From assembly GCA_024500155.1 (NCBI GenBank), contig CM044869.1, positions 31,742,501 through 31,806,500 of the forward strand: a DNA stretch of 64,000 nucleotides, in the 5' to 3' direction. The notes below the pieces were generated by a model. The model saw nothing but the letters and a program-made list of their open reading frames with translations, was not told where the DNA came from and searched no databases. Source of the stretch: Chenopodium formosanum. Lineage: Eukaryota; Streptophyta; Magnoliopsida; Caryophyllales; Amaranthaceae. Made by a program: the position numbers and the translations under genes. Shown here in pieces: positions 1 to 11,561 of the stretch (the stretch's first letter is position 1; the number at the start of each line of letters is the position of its first letter).

Positions 1-101
1 AGGCATTCCGATCACTTGAACTCACTAAATAATTAGCTTTCTAATATTTCCGAACCCTCTATCGGAATAATACATTTGTTCGAAGGACACCATTCCTATG
101 A
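1..101 (-). repeat. Copia A 3' LTR, first ~100 bp only
   Basis: Read on the minus strand this matches the first ~100 bases of the Copia LTRs starting at 1625 and 32230 (GGAATGGTGTCCTTCGAACA is shared). Its first dinucleotide is TC rather than TG. The rest of the LTR lies outside the window. It marks the 3' end of the outermost element A. Confidence 0.85.
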
Positions 102-867
102 ATCTCCCAATTGTCCTTCCAGACAAGTGCGGTTTTTGTGTATAGCCTATTTCCTATGTCACTTAATGTCTCTTCATGAAATATAAGGTTAGATTGTTCG
201 TCATCCGTATTATGTCTAGAAGTGTTTCTTGAAATCCGAGTTCGATTGTCAACAAGCAGATGATTTCTTAAAATCCATCTGAGCACGGCCATGCATTTTT
301 ATAGTCTCGTTCTTCGAGAGGCCTTGTAAACAACAAAGACATGTTCCTTACAGTTAATAGGGGGACATTCTCAGTCTTGTATTGCCTTCTCTTACTAAGA
401 GAAGATAGCCGCTCGAGTGTTGCCATTATAATCCCCATGTACGGCGGACGTTTGACGAACATCTAAGCGGATTAGTACTCAAACAAGAGAACTCACAATA
501 CTCATGGTCGAGAAGGAGGTTCCGATAGCAATAATGAGAGGTATACTTATAACGATTTTTAAATCTCTTAAAGTATTATCATAGGTCAATCCAGTATGGT
601 TCTAAACCAATACCTATGCAAATGATTTATGACAATCATGTCCTTGTAGCACAAGAAACGGAGCTATAAATAAAACTACACACTAATCTCAAGTGGTCAT
701 TAATCGTCCATCATTTAAATGACCTCGATTAGGGATGGACTCAATAGGTGTTTCTTTATCTAAGACTAGTCTTGATACCCTATTTTGAATATTCTCAAAA
801 TCGAATGGTTTATCGTAGTGTCTTACATTAAAATGTTCAAAATTAATTAAAACACTAAACAATTAAA
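102..867 (-). other. Copia A 3' untranslated region and polypurine tract
   Basis: This non-coding stretch lies between the end of A's pol and its LTR. A polypurine tract (TTGGGAGAT on the minus strand) abuts the LTR. The same ~770 bases occur in B, split there by element F, so this copy serves as the unsplit reference. The short ORFs here have no recognisable product. Confidence 0.75.
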
Positions 868-1624
868 TCAAAGCCAATTACCAATGTTCCTGATTCTCAT
901 TGCCTCAACGTGATTGTTGTGCTTCACTTGAGGCAGAGGTTTAGTAAGTGGATCGGCTACATTGTCGTCTGTTCCAACTTTACAAATTTTGAGTTCACCC
1001 TCTGACTTCCATTTCCTAATCATGTGAAATCACCGCTTGACATGTTTGACCTTCTAATGTTCCCTTGGCTCTCTAGCCTGAGCAATAGCTCCATTATTGT
1101 CACAATAGAGGGCTATTGGATCCTTGATGGAGGGTACAACATCAAGTTCACCAACGAACTTACGAATCCAAACTGCCTCCTTAGCCGCTTCAAAAGCTGC
1201 CAAGTATTCGACTTCAGTTGTAGAATCTTCAGTTGCGCTCTGCTTGGAACTCTCCCAAATAAACGCTCTTCCATTTAAACAGAACATGTATCCAGATTGT
1301 GATTTGAAATCATCTCTGTCTGTTTGGAAGCTTGCGTCGATGTAACCTTCAACAACTAATTCATCTGAACCACCATATACCAGGAATTTATCCTTGTTCC
1401 TTTTCATGTACTTTAGGATATTCTTGGCCTCAGTCCAATGCGCCTCTCATGGGTTTAATTGGTATCGGCTCGTAGCACTCAAGGCATACGATACATCTGG
1501 TCTAGTACATATCATGGCATACATGATCAATCCAATAAGCGAAGCATATGGAATCTGATTCATCCTTTCTTGCTTATAAGGTGTCTTTGGACACTGCTTC
1601 TTTCTTAGAATTATGCCATGTGAA
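868..1624 (-). pseudogene. Copia A pol, end of RT and RNase H
   Basis: This is the C-terminal part of a Ty1/Copia polyprotein. Visible blocks are the RT-RNase H connection (MICTRPDVSYALSATSRY) and the Copia RNase H (VYGGSDELVVEGYIDASFQ, then ALYCDNNGAIAQ), ending at a TGA at 868-870. RNase H would remove the RNA strand during reverse transcription. The frame is broken near 1410-1446, so no intact product is possible. The upstream remainder of pol resumes at 33448, because Copia B inserted at 1625. Confidence 0.9.
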
Positions 1625-2836
1625 TGATAGGAATGGTGTCCTTCGAACAAATGTATTATTCTAATAGAGGGTTCGAAATTATTAGAAAGCTAATTATTTA
1701 GTGAGGTCAAGTGATCGAAATGCATAGGTGGAGGCCGCTTCTGATCAGTAACATTAATGAGTAATTAATATTACAGCTTAATCTTGACTGAACGCTTCAG
1801 GTCACACCCAAGCAACTAACGAACCGACACGACGAATTAATTCGAAAGGAATTAATGAGTTGCTCGAGTAATTAATATTTAGACGTCGGTAATTCGAGCT
1901 TGGAGCATCAAAACCAAGCGTCGGAAGTCGAGACAAAACAATAAAAGACGAGATAGTAAAATCACTAATTAATCAATAATTTACCGAAATACCCCAAGGA
2001 TCGGAATGCCCTGAGCAAACCGAAGCCTAGGGGCATTTGGTATAGCCAAGGTGGCTAGCAAGTGCACCAAGCCGAGCCTAGGCTGGCTGGTGCGTACTGG
2101 CGCACCAAGGCTAGCATGGTGCTAGCTGCGCCAGCTGGGCCGAGGTAGCAGCCGCAAGCCAAGGCCAGTAGCTAGCTGGGCCGAGGCTGCAGCCCACCTT
2201 GGCTGCTTTGTTGCCCAATGAGGGTGCCACGTGGCAGCGCCTCATTGGTGGTTTTATTGTGTAGGTGGCCGGATATAAGGGAGGTGCTTAGGGATCAAGT
2301 TTGGTCCCATCCCTTCCTTGTGGTCCTTACTCCTAAATGTGCCATTTGTTGATTAATTAGTTGTTGGATATTTAATTTTATTTCTGATTTAAAAATAAAG
2401 AAAGAATATTGATTTTACCAACTCTCCCACATTGATGGGAGAGAGGATTTCACTCATGATTTCCCCATAAATACCCAATTTGGGGTATGGGAAAAATCAC
2501 TTGAGTAAGGTGTTAGGAAAAGCATCTCCATTGAGAAAACCATGAAAAACACATATAATTACTCGAGTATTTGGTCGGGCTTAGCTAACTTCTAAGCAAT
2601 AGACCTAGTCGAGGTCGAGTTGCGGGTGGATACCGTAGGAGGTTTTCACCCGTGCGAGACTTAAAGCTTTCTCAAGTAAGAGCTCGGGGTACGAGTGAAG
2701 CACGCATCAAAGGTAATTAAGTCTTTCCTTAATTCTTGTTAATTATGTTAATTATGTCTTTTGATTATATTAATTCTGAGTGTGATCTTGACTCGGGTTT
2801 TATTTCGCGATGAGTCGGACTCATCAAAACCCAACA
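1625..2836 (+). repeat. Copia B 5' LTR
   Basis: It starts TGATAGGAATGG and ends AAACCCAACA, the ends seen in three other LTRs of this family here. Length is 1212 bp. The TATA region reads CATAAATA near 2467, where the other copies read TATAAATA. Positions 2040-2210 are a GC-rich stretch built on GCTAGC and GGTGCG words. Confidence 0.9.
2422..2443 (+). promoter_or_regulatory. Inverted motif upstream of the LTR TATA box
   Basis: CTCTCCCA and TGGGAGAG form a perfect 8-bp stem around the loop CATTGA, about 25 bp before the TATA-like site. It is perfect again in the 3' LTR (33042-33063) and slightly altered in LTRs C and D. A protein-binding site or RNA hairpin is an inference. Confidence 0.5.
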
Positions 2837-2850
2837 TCGGTATCGGAGCC
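2837..2850 (+). other. Copia B primer binding site (tRNA-iMet type)
   Basis: Directly after the LTR the sequence reads TCGGTATCGGAGCC. Plant Copia elements commonly have TGGTATCAGAGC here, the complement of the initiator methionine tRNA 3' end. Two changes within the core suggest decay. Confidence 0.75.
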
Positions 2851-5490
2851 TTGCTCATTTATTTTTAAAATCATAATTTTAAAGGTGTTTCTATGGCATT
2901 ATTTTTCTGGTTTTATGTTGCTAATTAGATTAGTAGCTCGGTTTTATTAATTTTAAGCCCGTTTTAGAGCTAATTATGGCCCCGAACCCAGATTTTGGGT
3001 GGAAAAGGTGTTCTGGAAATATTTTTACCCTTTAAGGCCTGTGTTTTAGGCCAAAATCTGACCAGAAATGCCTTTTTCGAGGGATTTTTCGTTTTGACGA
3101 AAAATTTTAAGTCTTTTTAACCTTGAATCTTAATGGCATATTTATGGTGATTATGTATATGGTTCTTTCCTTAATGTTTCTGCAATTTTGAACTTCTTTA
3201 AGCATGGTTACTTGGTAGCAATTAGTGCTTGAAGGATTGGTTTATATTTTCACATAATTGCAAATCCATTGCATTAAGTGTGAAAAATTTGTTCTTTTAG
3301 GCTTCTAAGTACTAAAGATTCAATCTTTAATTATTTTAAGTGATTGAAACTTTGAGTTACTAAATTCCATGAATTTTTGGTTGAACTTCTGATTTAATCA
3401 TGTATTAAGTTGATTGGAATCATAAAGTTTGAATCTTGTGATAAAAATTTCATTATCTTCATATTGGAAGATATAATTTTTTTCAAGGATTCACAGGTTA
3501 AAGTTGGAATCTTTATTTGAAGATTTGTGTTCATAATTCCAACTCCCCTTTATTTTGTCAAAATCTCATGATTAATTTAAATTAATTAAATTAATTGTGA
3601 GTTGTTACCCTTGTTCATTTTGTTGCACCAAGTTGAACCAATTTTATTAAAGAATGGTTCTTGGAAATAATTTTGGTTTTTTGCACCTTGATGATTTTAT
3701 TTAAGTTGGACTCGTAATAATTTTTCATTTTTTGGCTCATTTTATTTGGGTTAAAAACTCGAGGATATAGCACGAAAATCGAGGCAAAAGCCTCCCTTTG
3801 CGAGCCGGGCTGCATAGCAGCCCGCATGTGGCTGCCAAGGGGCTTCCTCGAGTTGGTGCATCCCTTGCGTGGCTGCTACTCGCGGCCAGCAGCACGGCGT
3901 GCCAGCCAGCAAGCAGTAGCAGCGCGGCGCGGCAGTAGTGCCAACCATGCGTGCTGCTTTGCGTGGCTCCGCTGCTTGTGGCTTAGCTTACGCGAGCTTG
4001 AGCCTTGTGGTGCGGGGTATGCTATATATGTATATATGCATCTTGGTGCTTGATAGGGGTTAGTGTGCGTAGACATTGCTTGCGGAGCAATGTGGTGCAA
4101 TGAGCTCGCGCGACATGGCCATCATCGGCCACGATTTGGTGTCTGAAAGTTCGCTGATGTGGTCAGTGTAACGAGTAAGCGACATCGTAAGTCACTCCCA
4201 CATTCATTGAGCATCAATCGGTTGTGCGAGTAGTGAGCACTCCAAGTCTTGGTGCTAGGCACTTAGACATTTTGGACTACGCAATTTTGTATTCTTTTGT
4301 CGTTTTAATTATTTTAATTAATTATTTTGGTTTTTATTATTTTAATTAAATTTTGAGGCTAGGCCTCGGTTTTGAGCGGCATTGGAAAAATTTTATTTTA
4401 GCAAAATTTTGGGTTTACCGGCTTAATTAATTGGATTAATTAAGATGGATGAGAAATTTAGCGGGAGCTTCAATTTTAACTGTGCTAAATTACATAATCG
4501 GTTAAACAACTTTGACTAGTTTTTATTAGGCGTGTTAGTTGGATTAACGACCTAAATTAGTTACTAGTTTATGCGTGTTTGTGCATTGTTACTTGTATAT
4601 CGTTGTAAAATGCACGGGCCATTCACAAATAGTGAATGGATGAATGGAATGTATATTCTCCCGCAGGTTTTATAAAAAATGGCAACTACTGGGGCAAGAT
4701 TAGGATAGAAAATACGGACTGCATTCCGTGATGTATTTTTTGTAAATCAAAATACGGTCTGCGAACCATTGAGTATTTTTGTACCTTAATATTTAGATTA
4801 GTCCTAATCGTAGATACTAGCATTTGTAAAAGACGTCCCTTGAAGACTTGAAGACTCAAGGGGTCATGCTAGGTTCCAAATGCATCTTTATTTATGTTTT
4901 TAATATATATTTATGATTATATATATGTGAATTATAGATGCATGTTTAGGATTTCGAATGTTGAAATGATTAATTAAGTTCGCTTAAATCAACCAACATA
5001 GAAACCTTAGGTCCCTAAAATATTGAGTTAAATTGCCATTCCAAAACAACACTTATCGACCCATTGAGAGTAGTGATGGGCTATGCCAAAGCGAGGCATC
5101 AATATTACTCCCTAGGATACGTAAGGCATACCGGGTATGCAAGTTGGTTTTGGTTATACTCAACGATATGAGTGATGGAGTCCTAACATGTCGTGGCAAA
5201 GTGGATAAGTTGTTGAGAGAGCATTAGATGCGACGATTCACCCAACCTAGAGTGGCTTGGAGCCATTAGCAAAGAGTTTCTTACCTTAGAAGATTGAGTG
5301 TGAAGACAAGCCAAAGCATGCTTAACCACTCATTGTTTCTTTGGATCTTGGAATCAACTTATTCTCACCAAATGGGGACAATTTAATGCGTGAATAAGAC
5401 GTGTAAATAAGTTTGATTAAAATGCATTATTTCAATCTTATTTAAGTATTATGAATGGTTTTTTATTTAAATTTTTTCAATTGTAGAATC
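2851..5490 (+). other. Copia B untranslated leader
   Basis: A 2.6-kb leader without a plausible gene separates the primer site from gag. It is mostly AT-rich but holds a GC-rich block at 3770-4110. The same layout is seen in D (39774-42368). The ORFs at 3615-4100 and 5033-5227 have no gag or pol motifs and are treated as chance. Confidence 0.7.
3806..3824 (+). other. Hairpin in the Copia leader
   Basis: CGGGCTGC-ATA-GCAGCCCG is a perfect 8-bp stem with a 3-base loop at the start of the GC-rich leader block. Element D has it at 40746-40764 with one stem mismatch. A dimerisation or packaging role is possible but is inference. Confidence 0.5.
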
Positions 5491-6753
5491 ATGTCTTCAA
5501 ATAACTTAAACAACCAATTCTTGTTGCGCTCAATTCTCGACAAGGAGAAGTTGAGTGGGCCAAATTTACTTGATTGGCAAAGGAACTTGCGTATAGTTCA
5601 TATGCAAGAGCAAAAGGAATATGTCCTTGATGAGAAAATGCCCGAGACTCCCAATGAGGAGGTGACTCAGGTTGCCTTAAACCGATGGCAAGTTCCCAAT
5701 CGGGATGTCAAATGCACCATGTTGGCCACAATGTTCCCCGAGCTTCAAAAGACTTTCTTTGAAAAGGAGACAGCTTTTGAGATCATTTTTGAGCTGCAGA
5801 ACATGTTCCAAGAGCAGGATCGAACTGAAAGGTTTGAAACCCAAAGACAGATCCTTGAGAGCAAGCTCAAGAAAAGAGAGCCAGTCATCCCACATGTACT
5901 CAAAATGATAGGATTATTTGAGAACATGGGAAGGCTTGATGCGGGGTATTCAACCGAGATGGCAATTGACATCATTCTCCACTCGCTGCACAAAGGCTAT
6001 GATCAGTTCAAGATGAACTATAATATGCACATCATGGAGAAAACCCTCACTGAGCTTCATGGCATGTTGAAGCAAGCTGAGCAAACACTCAAGGATGAGG
6101 GGAAGCATGATATGCTCATGATAAAAAAGGGCAAGCCGTTCAAATTCTCAGGCAAGAAGAAGAAAGGCTTTAAGGGGAAGGGTAAGAAGAAGACCTTTTC
6201 GCTTAAGTCTAAGGCTACCAAGGATAACAAGGAAGAAAAGGTAGCATCTTCTAAATCTGATTCTGAATACTTCTATTGCAAGAAGAAGGGACATTGGAAG
6301 AGAGATTGCCTCAAATTCAAGGAAGATAAGAAGAACGGAACCGTTGCTTCTAGATCAGGTATATTCATTATAGACTTAAACTTCACTAGCTCAACATCAT
6401 GGGTATTAGATACCGGATGTGGCTCACACCTTTTTTCCAATTCTCGAGGTCTAAGGAATATTAGGAAGCTAGTGAAGGGAGAGGTTGAACTCCGGGTCGG
6501 CAATGGAGCCAGAATTGCAGCCGTATTCGTAGGAACTCTCAATTTGTCTTTGCCCTCAGGGCTTGTTTTGGAACTTGAAAACTGTTTTTATGTTCCCAAA
6601 ATTACCAAAAACATTATTTCAATTTCGGCGTTGGACGCCAAAGGTTTTGAATTTCGAGTAAAGGACAATAAATGTTCGTTTTATCTCGATAATGTTTTAT
6701 ATGGTATTGCACATTCTGAAAATGGTCTTTATGTGCTTTCTTTAGACAAATAG
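5491..6753 (+). pseudogene. Copia B gag and protease
   Basis: A 432-codon frame opens at 5455. I prefer the ATG at 5491, which matches the gag starts in A and D. Residues ~10-210 form the Copia gag (LLDWQRNLRI, then an alpha-helical capsid-like part). A lysine-rich stretch and a zinc knuckle follow (FYCKKKGHWKRDC), but the first knuckle cysteine is Tyr. The aspartic protease follows, with the catalytic block WVLDTGCGSH. The frame ends in TAG at 6751-6753, where D has CAA, cutting off integrase. Gag would form the particle; protease would cleave the polyprotein. Its gag differs strongly from the gag of A and D although the leaders and pol are close. Confidence 0.9.
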
Positions 6754-7815
6754 GTTTATAATGTGAATAATACCGCCAAGAAAGCTAAGACCATGGAGTC
6801 AAATCAAACTTACTTGTGGCATTGTTGTCTTCGCCACATTAACATCAAACGCATCAAGAAACTTGTACAGGAAGGTGTTCTTGACTCATTCGATTTGCAT
6901 TCTCTAAATTGGGAGAAAGGGCAGAGGACTTGTTAGGTCTAATACACACCAATGTTTGTGGATCAATGAGCTCAACCACAAGAAACGGACATCAATATTT
7001 TATCACCTTCATAGACGACTATAGTAGATATGACTATGTCTACCTTATGTCGCATAAATCCGAATCGTTTGAAAAGTTCAAAGAATTTCAGAGTGATGTT
7101 GAAAATCAGCTTGGCAAGAAAATCAAAGCCCTTCGATCGGATCGAGGTGGTGAATACTTAAGCCAAGAATTCAATGACCATCTGAAAGAAAAAGGTATAC
7201 TTTCAAAATTGACACCTCTAGGAACTCCACAATGGAACAAGTGTCCGAAAGGAGAAATCGAACCTTATTGGAAATGGTACGATCAACAATGAGTCTTAGT
7301 GATCTTCCTATCTCTTTCTGGGGACACACACTTCTAACCGCGACACTAAAATTGAACCGTGCTCCATCAAAAGCTTTAGAAAAGACTCCATACGAGTTAT
7401 GGACGAAGAAACCTCCTAGGTTATCTTTTTTAAAGATATGGGGATGCGAAGCATATGTCAAGAAATTAATTTCTGACAAACTTCATCCTAAATCTGACAA
7501 GGTTTACTTTGTGCGCTACCCAACTGAAACTAAAGGGTATTACTTCTACAATATATCCGAGAACAAAGTGTTTGTTGCTCGCGATGGTGTCTTTTTGGAG
7601 AAGGAGCACCTTTCCAAAATGACAAGTGGGAGGAAAATCGAACTCGATGAAGTTCGAGAGGACGAGCAACAAAATCAAATTGACAGTCAAACTGCTCAAA
7701 CAGCATCTGTTGACGCTGGTCAAAATGTGCAAAGTCAAACCAACAATGCAAATGCTCTGTCCGTTACCCTGCGTAGGTCTCAGAGGCCGAGATCTCAACT
7801 TGATAGATATCTTGG
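6754..7815 (+). pseudogene. Copia B integrase (broken)
   Basis: GAG-pre-integrase sequence is readable first (YLWHCCLRHINIKRIKKLV). About 60 bp that in D encode CEGCLLDKM are missing at about 6905, removing two zinc-binding cysteines. The catalytic core follows from 6909 (FIDDYSRYDYVYLM, RSDRGGEY). A frameshift near 7240 moves the ERRNRTLLEM block, with the last catalytic Glu, into the next frame. The C-terminal region up to TSGRKIELDEV is open. Integrase would insert the cDNA into host DNA; this copy cannot make a working one. Confidence 0.9.
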
Positions 7816-8705
7816 TATTGTATTAACCGAGAATCAGGACATCCTGGTGATGGATGGAGATGAACCGACAACCTATAAGCAAGCGTTGGCAAGCACCAAC
7901 TCTGCTAAATGGCAAGAGGCCATGAGATCTGAAATGGATTCCATGTTTGAAAATCAAGTCTGGGACTTGGTTGACTTACCCGAAGGTTACACACCTATCG
8001 GATGTAAGTGGATTTTCAAATTGAAAACCGACAAAGATGGAAATGTATTCATTTACAAAGCTAGATTGGTAGCAAAAGGTTACAGGCAAATTCATGGTAT
8101 TGATTACGATGAAACCTTTACCCCAGTCGCAATGCTTAAATCCGTTTGGATCCTCCTAGCGATTGCTTCATATTACAACTATGAAATATGGCAGATGGAC
8201 GTCAAAACCGCCTTCCTCAATGGGATTTTGGAAGAAACTGTGTACATGACACAACCTGAAGGTTTTGTCGACCAAAACAATTTTGGGAAGTGTGCATGCT
8301 TAAAAAGTCCATCCACGGGCTAAAGCAAGCTTGCTAAAGTTGGAATCTGCGATTCGATGAAGCCATCAGTAAGTTTGGTTTTATCAAGAATCCAGATGAA
8401 TCTTGTGTTTACAAGAAGATTAGTGGAAGTGACATCGCCTTCCTAGTCTTATATGTCGATGACATATTGTTCATTGGAAACAACATTCCAATGTTAAAGT
8501 CTGTAAAGGCCTAGCTCGAAAAGTGTTTTTCAATAAAAACTTGGGAGAGGCTCTGTACATATTGGGTATCAAGATCTATAGGGATAGATCGAAAAGGATG
8601 ATTAGATTGAGCCAAAGTATTTATATTGATAAGGTACTGGCACGATTCAACATGCAGGAGGCCCAGAGTGTCACCTACCCATGTCACATGGCATAACCCT
8701 AAGCA
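7816..8705 (+). pseudogene. Copia B reverse transcriptase
   Basis: The frame open to 8323 covers the Copia RT N-terminal part (AKWQEAMRSEMDSM, GCKWIFKLKTDKDG, ARLVAKGYRQ, DYDETFTPVA, QMDVKTAFLNG). It is then broken by stops. YVDD, the catalytic aspartate motif, is visible in another frame at 8452-8463, followed by LYILGIKIYRDRSKRM. RT copies the element RNA into DNA. Several stops after 8323 prevent function. Confidence 0.92.
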
Positions 8706-9438
8706 AGAAGCAGTGTCCAAAGACACCTAATGAGCGAAAAAGGATGAATTAGATTCCATATGCATCGCTAATTAGATCGATCATGTATGCCATGATATGT
8801 ACTAGGCTAGATGTATCATATGCCTTGAGTGCTACGAGCCGATACCAATCAGACCCAGGAGAGGCGCATTGGAATGCGGCCAAGAATATCCTAAAGTACC
8901 TGAAAAGGAACAAGGATAAATTTCTGGTGTATGGTGGCTCAGAAGAATTAGCTGTTGAAGGTTATACCGACGCAAGCTTCCAGACAGACAGAGACGATTC
9001 AAATCGCAATCTGGATATGTGTTCTGTCTAAATGGAGGAGCGTTTAGTTGGAAGAGTGCCAAGTAGAGCACAACTGCACATTTTACAACTGAAGCCGAAT
9101 ACTTAGTAGCTGCTGAAGCGGCTAAGGAGGCTTTTTGGATTCGTAAGTTTGTTGGTGAACTTGATGTTGTACCCACTATCAAGGGTCTAATAGCCCTCTA
9201 TTGTGACAACAATGGAGTTATTGCTCAGGCCAGAGAGCCAAGGGAACATCAGAAGGTCAAACATGTCAAGAGGCGATTTCATATGATAAGAGAATGGAAA
9301 TCAGCGGGTGAAATCAGAATTTGTAAAGTTGAAACGGATGACAATGTAGCAGATCCACTTATTAAACCTTTGCCTCAAGTGAAGCACAACAAGCACGTTG
9401 AGGCAATGGGAATCAGGCACGTTGGAGACTGGCTTTGA
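8706..9438 (+). pseudogene. Copia B RNase H
   Basis: The connection and RNase H blocks are visible in alternating frames (YAMICTRLDVSYALSATSRY; VYGGSEELAVEGYTDASFQ; then ALYCDNNGVIAQAREP, KHVKRRFHMIREW, ADPLIKPLPQVKH), ending at TGA 9436-9438. At least one frameshift near 9000 and an in-frame TAG near 9064 break it. It is the plus-strand counterpart of the segment at 868-1624. Confidence 0.9.
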
Positions 9439-9546
9439 TTTTCCTGTTTAGTGTTTTAATTAATTTTGAACATTTTAATGTAAGACACTAAGAAGAACCA
9501 TTCAAGCTTTGGAGTAATTTAAATTTCATATAATTTAATCACTCCA
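9439..9546 (+). other. Copia B 3' UTR, first part
   Basis: Non-coding sequence matching A's 3' UTR at its start (TTTGAACATTTTAATGTAAG). It is interrupted by element F and resumes at about 31456. Confidence 0.7.
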
Positions 9547-9559
9547 CGCTAGTGGAAAA

Positions 9560-9790
9560 TTCTTCATTTATAACACCCTATTTATAACGAACAAATTTAA
9601 AATCGTTACGAAAACAATATTTGTAACGGGCAATTACTCTACCCAAAACAAATAATTATTATTTGTAACGGGCGGAATCACGCACGTTACAAAAAATAAT
9701 TATTTGTAACGGGCGTTATTCTGACGGTTACAAATAGTTGATAATTGTATCGGTCAAAAAGCGTCCGTTAAAGACAATTGACGCGTGCTA
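9560..9790. repeat. F left subterminal repeats
   Basis: At least four units of TTTGTAACGGGC or close variants occur, several paired with an inverted GTTACAAA a few bases later. In CACTA elements such arrays bind transposase. That role here is inferred from family knowledge. Confidence 0.65.
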
Positions 9791-10560
9791 GGGTTTTAAG
9801 AATTTTTTTTCCCTTCTAATGACATTCGCCGTATTATCTCCTATCTTTATCCCTTTTTTTCTCTCTCATCTTCTTCTCTCTTCCTCATCTCTCGTCCCTT
9901 TTTTCCCTTTAATTTCTCTTTCCTCTGCTTGTATCGCCTTTTGCAGGCCGTGTTGAAAACCACCACAACCTCATACTCCTCTCTGTGCTGCACTCTCCTT
10001 CAACCTCTTTCCGATTAAATTTCGTCGTTGTCGGATGATGCGTATCATCGCGAAGATGAGAGAGATTTCGAGGGTGAAATGGAGTTATTGGCGCCGAAAT
10101 TGAAGACGAATGAGGGTATTGTGGAGATTGTTAACCAGAGTTTTCATGATACTAGTCGTAGCCGTTGGTCTCCGGAGTCGTGGCTTGTAACACCTTCTCT
10201 GTCTAATTTGATTATGATTATTGATCTCTATTGGTTTTATTCATAATTTGATGAATTTTTCAATTATAGAGCGAACTTGTTATGAATTGAGTTGAGATTA
10301 TGATGATTGAGCAAAAAGAACGGCAAACCATGTCGCTTTTGTTAGAAATTACCCTGGAAAAGCTGAATCTGAGCATTCTGCTTGTATTCTGAAGCTTCTC
10401 AAATTTCATCTCACTCCTACTGCTTGTATTCTGCAGGTTTGTGTGTTTTCTTTTAGTTTTCCTTAATTTTTGTTTTTTGTTTATGTGCCATTTTTTAGGG
10501 TTTAGATGCTCGATTTTGCAGAGATCTGTCCGAATAACTAATATTCGAGCTAACAATCGC
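9791..10560 (+). other. Exon-like segments inside F, not recognised
   Basis: A C/T-rich stretch (9800-9930) resembles a plant 5' UTR. A 72-codon ATG frame (10028-10246, starting MSDDAYHREDERDFEGEMEL) follows, with a possible splice donor after TCGTGGCTT. A second open stretch at about 10310-10433 ends at a CAG-GT junction. I do not recognise either product. They may be the 5' part of a captured gene, since recognisable exons follow downstream. Confidence 0.35.
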
Positions 10561-11354
10561 TAAATGAGTGCTTAATGTTTTTTGTTTAGTTACTGAACAT
10601 AATATATAGGTGGAATAATTGAGATTTGATACTTGAATATGCATATATTGGATGTATTTTCAATTTATATTTCTGGGTCTTATATGAACTTGCAAATTTT
10701 GGGCTAAATTATTTTTCTGTGTAATTGAATCTGTTAGATTGTTGGATTGGTTGATTGATTATATTATTGTGAGATTTATATTGATGAAATGAGAATTAAG
10801 TAGCGTGTTAAATTACTTTACTTTGATTGAAATTAAAGCTTATTTAAGTTCTGGGGAAATTATATGACATAAGTTAGTATAAGGGTTTTTTTTTTTTAAT
10901 AAAGTTATTATGGTAATTGTTGGTCTTTTATGATAGTAATTGCTGGTTCAATTATGCTTGCATTTGTATAATCAATCATCTTCTCATAATAGAACGCAAC
11001 CCAATTTTGTGCATTTTGCTGTTCTGTGACATGTATTTGTACGCCAGAAAACTTGATAGATCTTTGAAATTGAGGCATGGAAACCTTTTCGTTATATAAA
11101 AAAAAAAAAAACTTGTGATTTGTTACGAAAAACCTCTTAGTTGATGACAGAGTAAAGAAGTATTATAAAGAAGTCTTCTTGCAATTTGCTGGTGTTTTGG
11201 TATTTAGAGGTGGACATTTTCTGAGTATGTGGTTTCCATGAGCTTATGAACCTATCTTGCGAAGAGAAATTGAGATTGAGATCAAATTGATAGGATTTAT
11301 AATATTATATTGCAGATCATGAAATTTGATACTACTAGAGTAATTAATTTGCAG
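10561..11354 (+). other. Intron-like AT-rich stretch in F
   Basis: No gene seen. It is AT-rich with T tracts, and ends in TTTGCAG, a good splice acceptor, immediately before the aldo-keto reductase exon. Confidence 0.5.
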
Positions 11355-11561
11355 ATTCATTATCCATTTTACTTGAAAGATGGAGTTAGTAGGCCACCTA
11401 AGGCAGGGGAGGTAACGGATTTCGACATGAAAGGTGTATGGAGGGAAATGGAAAAGCTCGTGGAGGAACAACTTGTTAGGGACATTGATGTTTGTAATTT
11501 TACAATCAAGAAGCTTAATAAGCTGCTTGATATTGCTCAAATAAAGCCATCAGTTTGCCAG
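11355..11561 (+). pseudogene. Captured aldo-keto reductase exon
   Basis: A single 207-nt exon (69 codons, no stop, whole number of codons) is bounded by acceptor TTTGCAG and donor GTGATT. It reads IHYPFYLKDGVSRPPKAGEV, then DFDMKGVWREMEKLVEEQL, VRDIDVCNFTIKKLNKLL and ends IKPSVCQ. This is the middle of a plant NADP-linked aldo-keto reductase of the aldose-reductase-like class, which reduces aldehydes and sugars. The family normally has Gly where this has Asp in VRDIDVCN. Upstream exons with the catalytic Asp/Tyr/Lys and the downstream cofactor-binding part are absent or unrecognised. It lies inside F, so it is a transposon-borne fragment. The open frame suggests either recent capture or constraint. 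Confidence 0.88.

Noticed and set aside
3826..4100. Ala/Cys/Arg-rich ORFs in the Copia leader
   Set aside because: A composition effect of the GC-rich block; they are not conserved in D's equivalent block at 40750-41113.
9541..9549. A target site duplication for element F
   Set aside because: The left flank CCA and right flank TCG do not match, and neither do 8- or 9-bp flanks, so I did not assign one.
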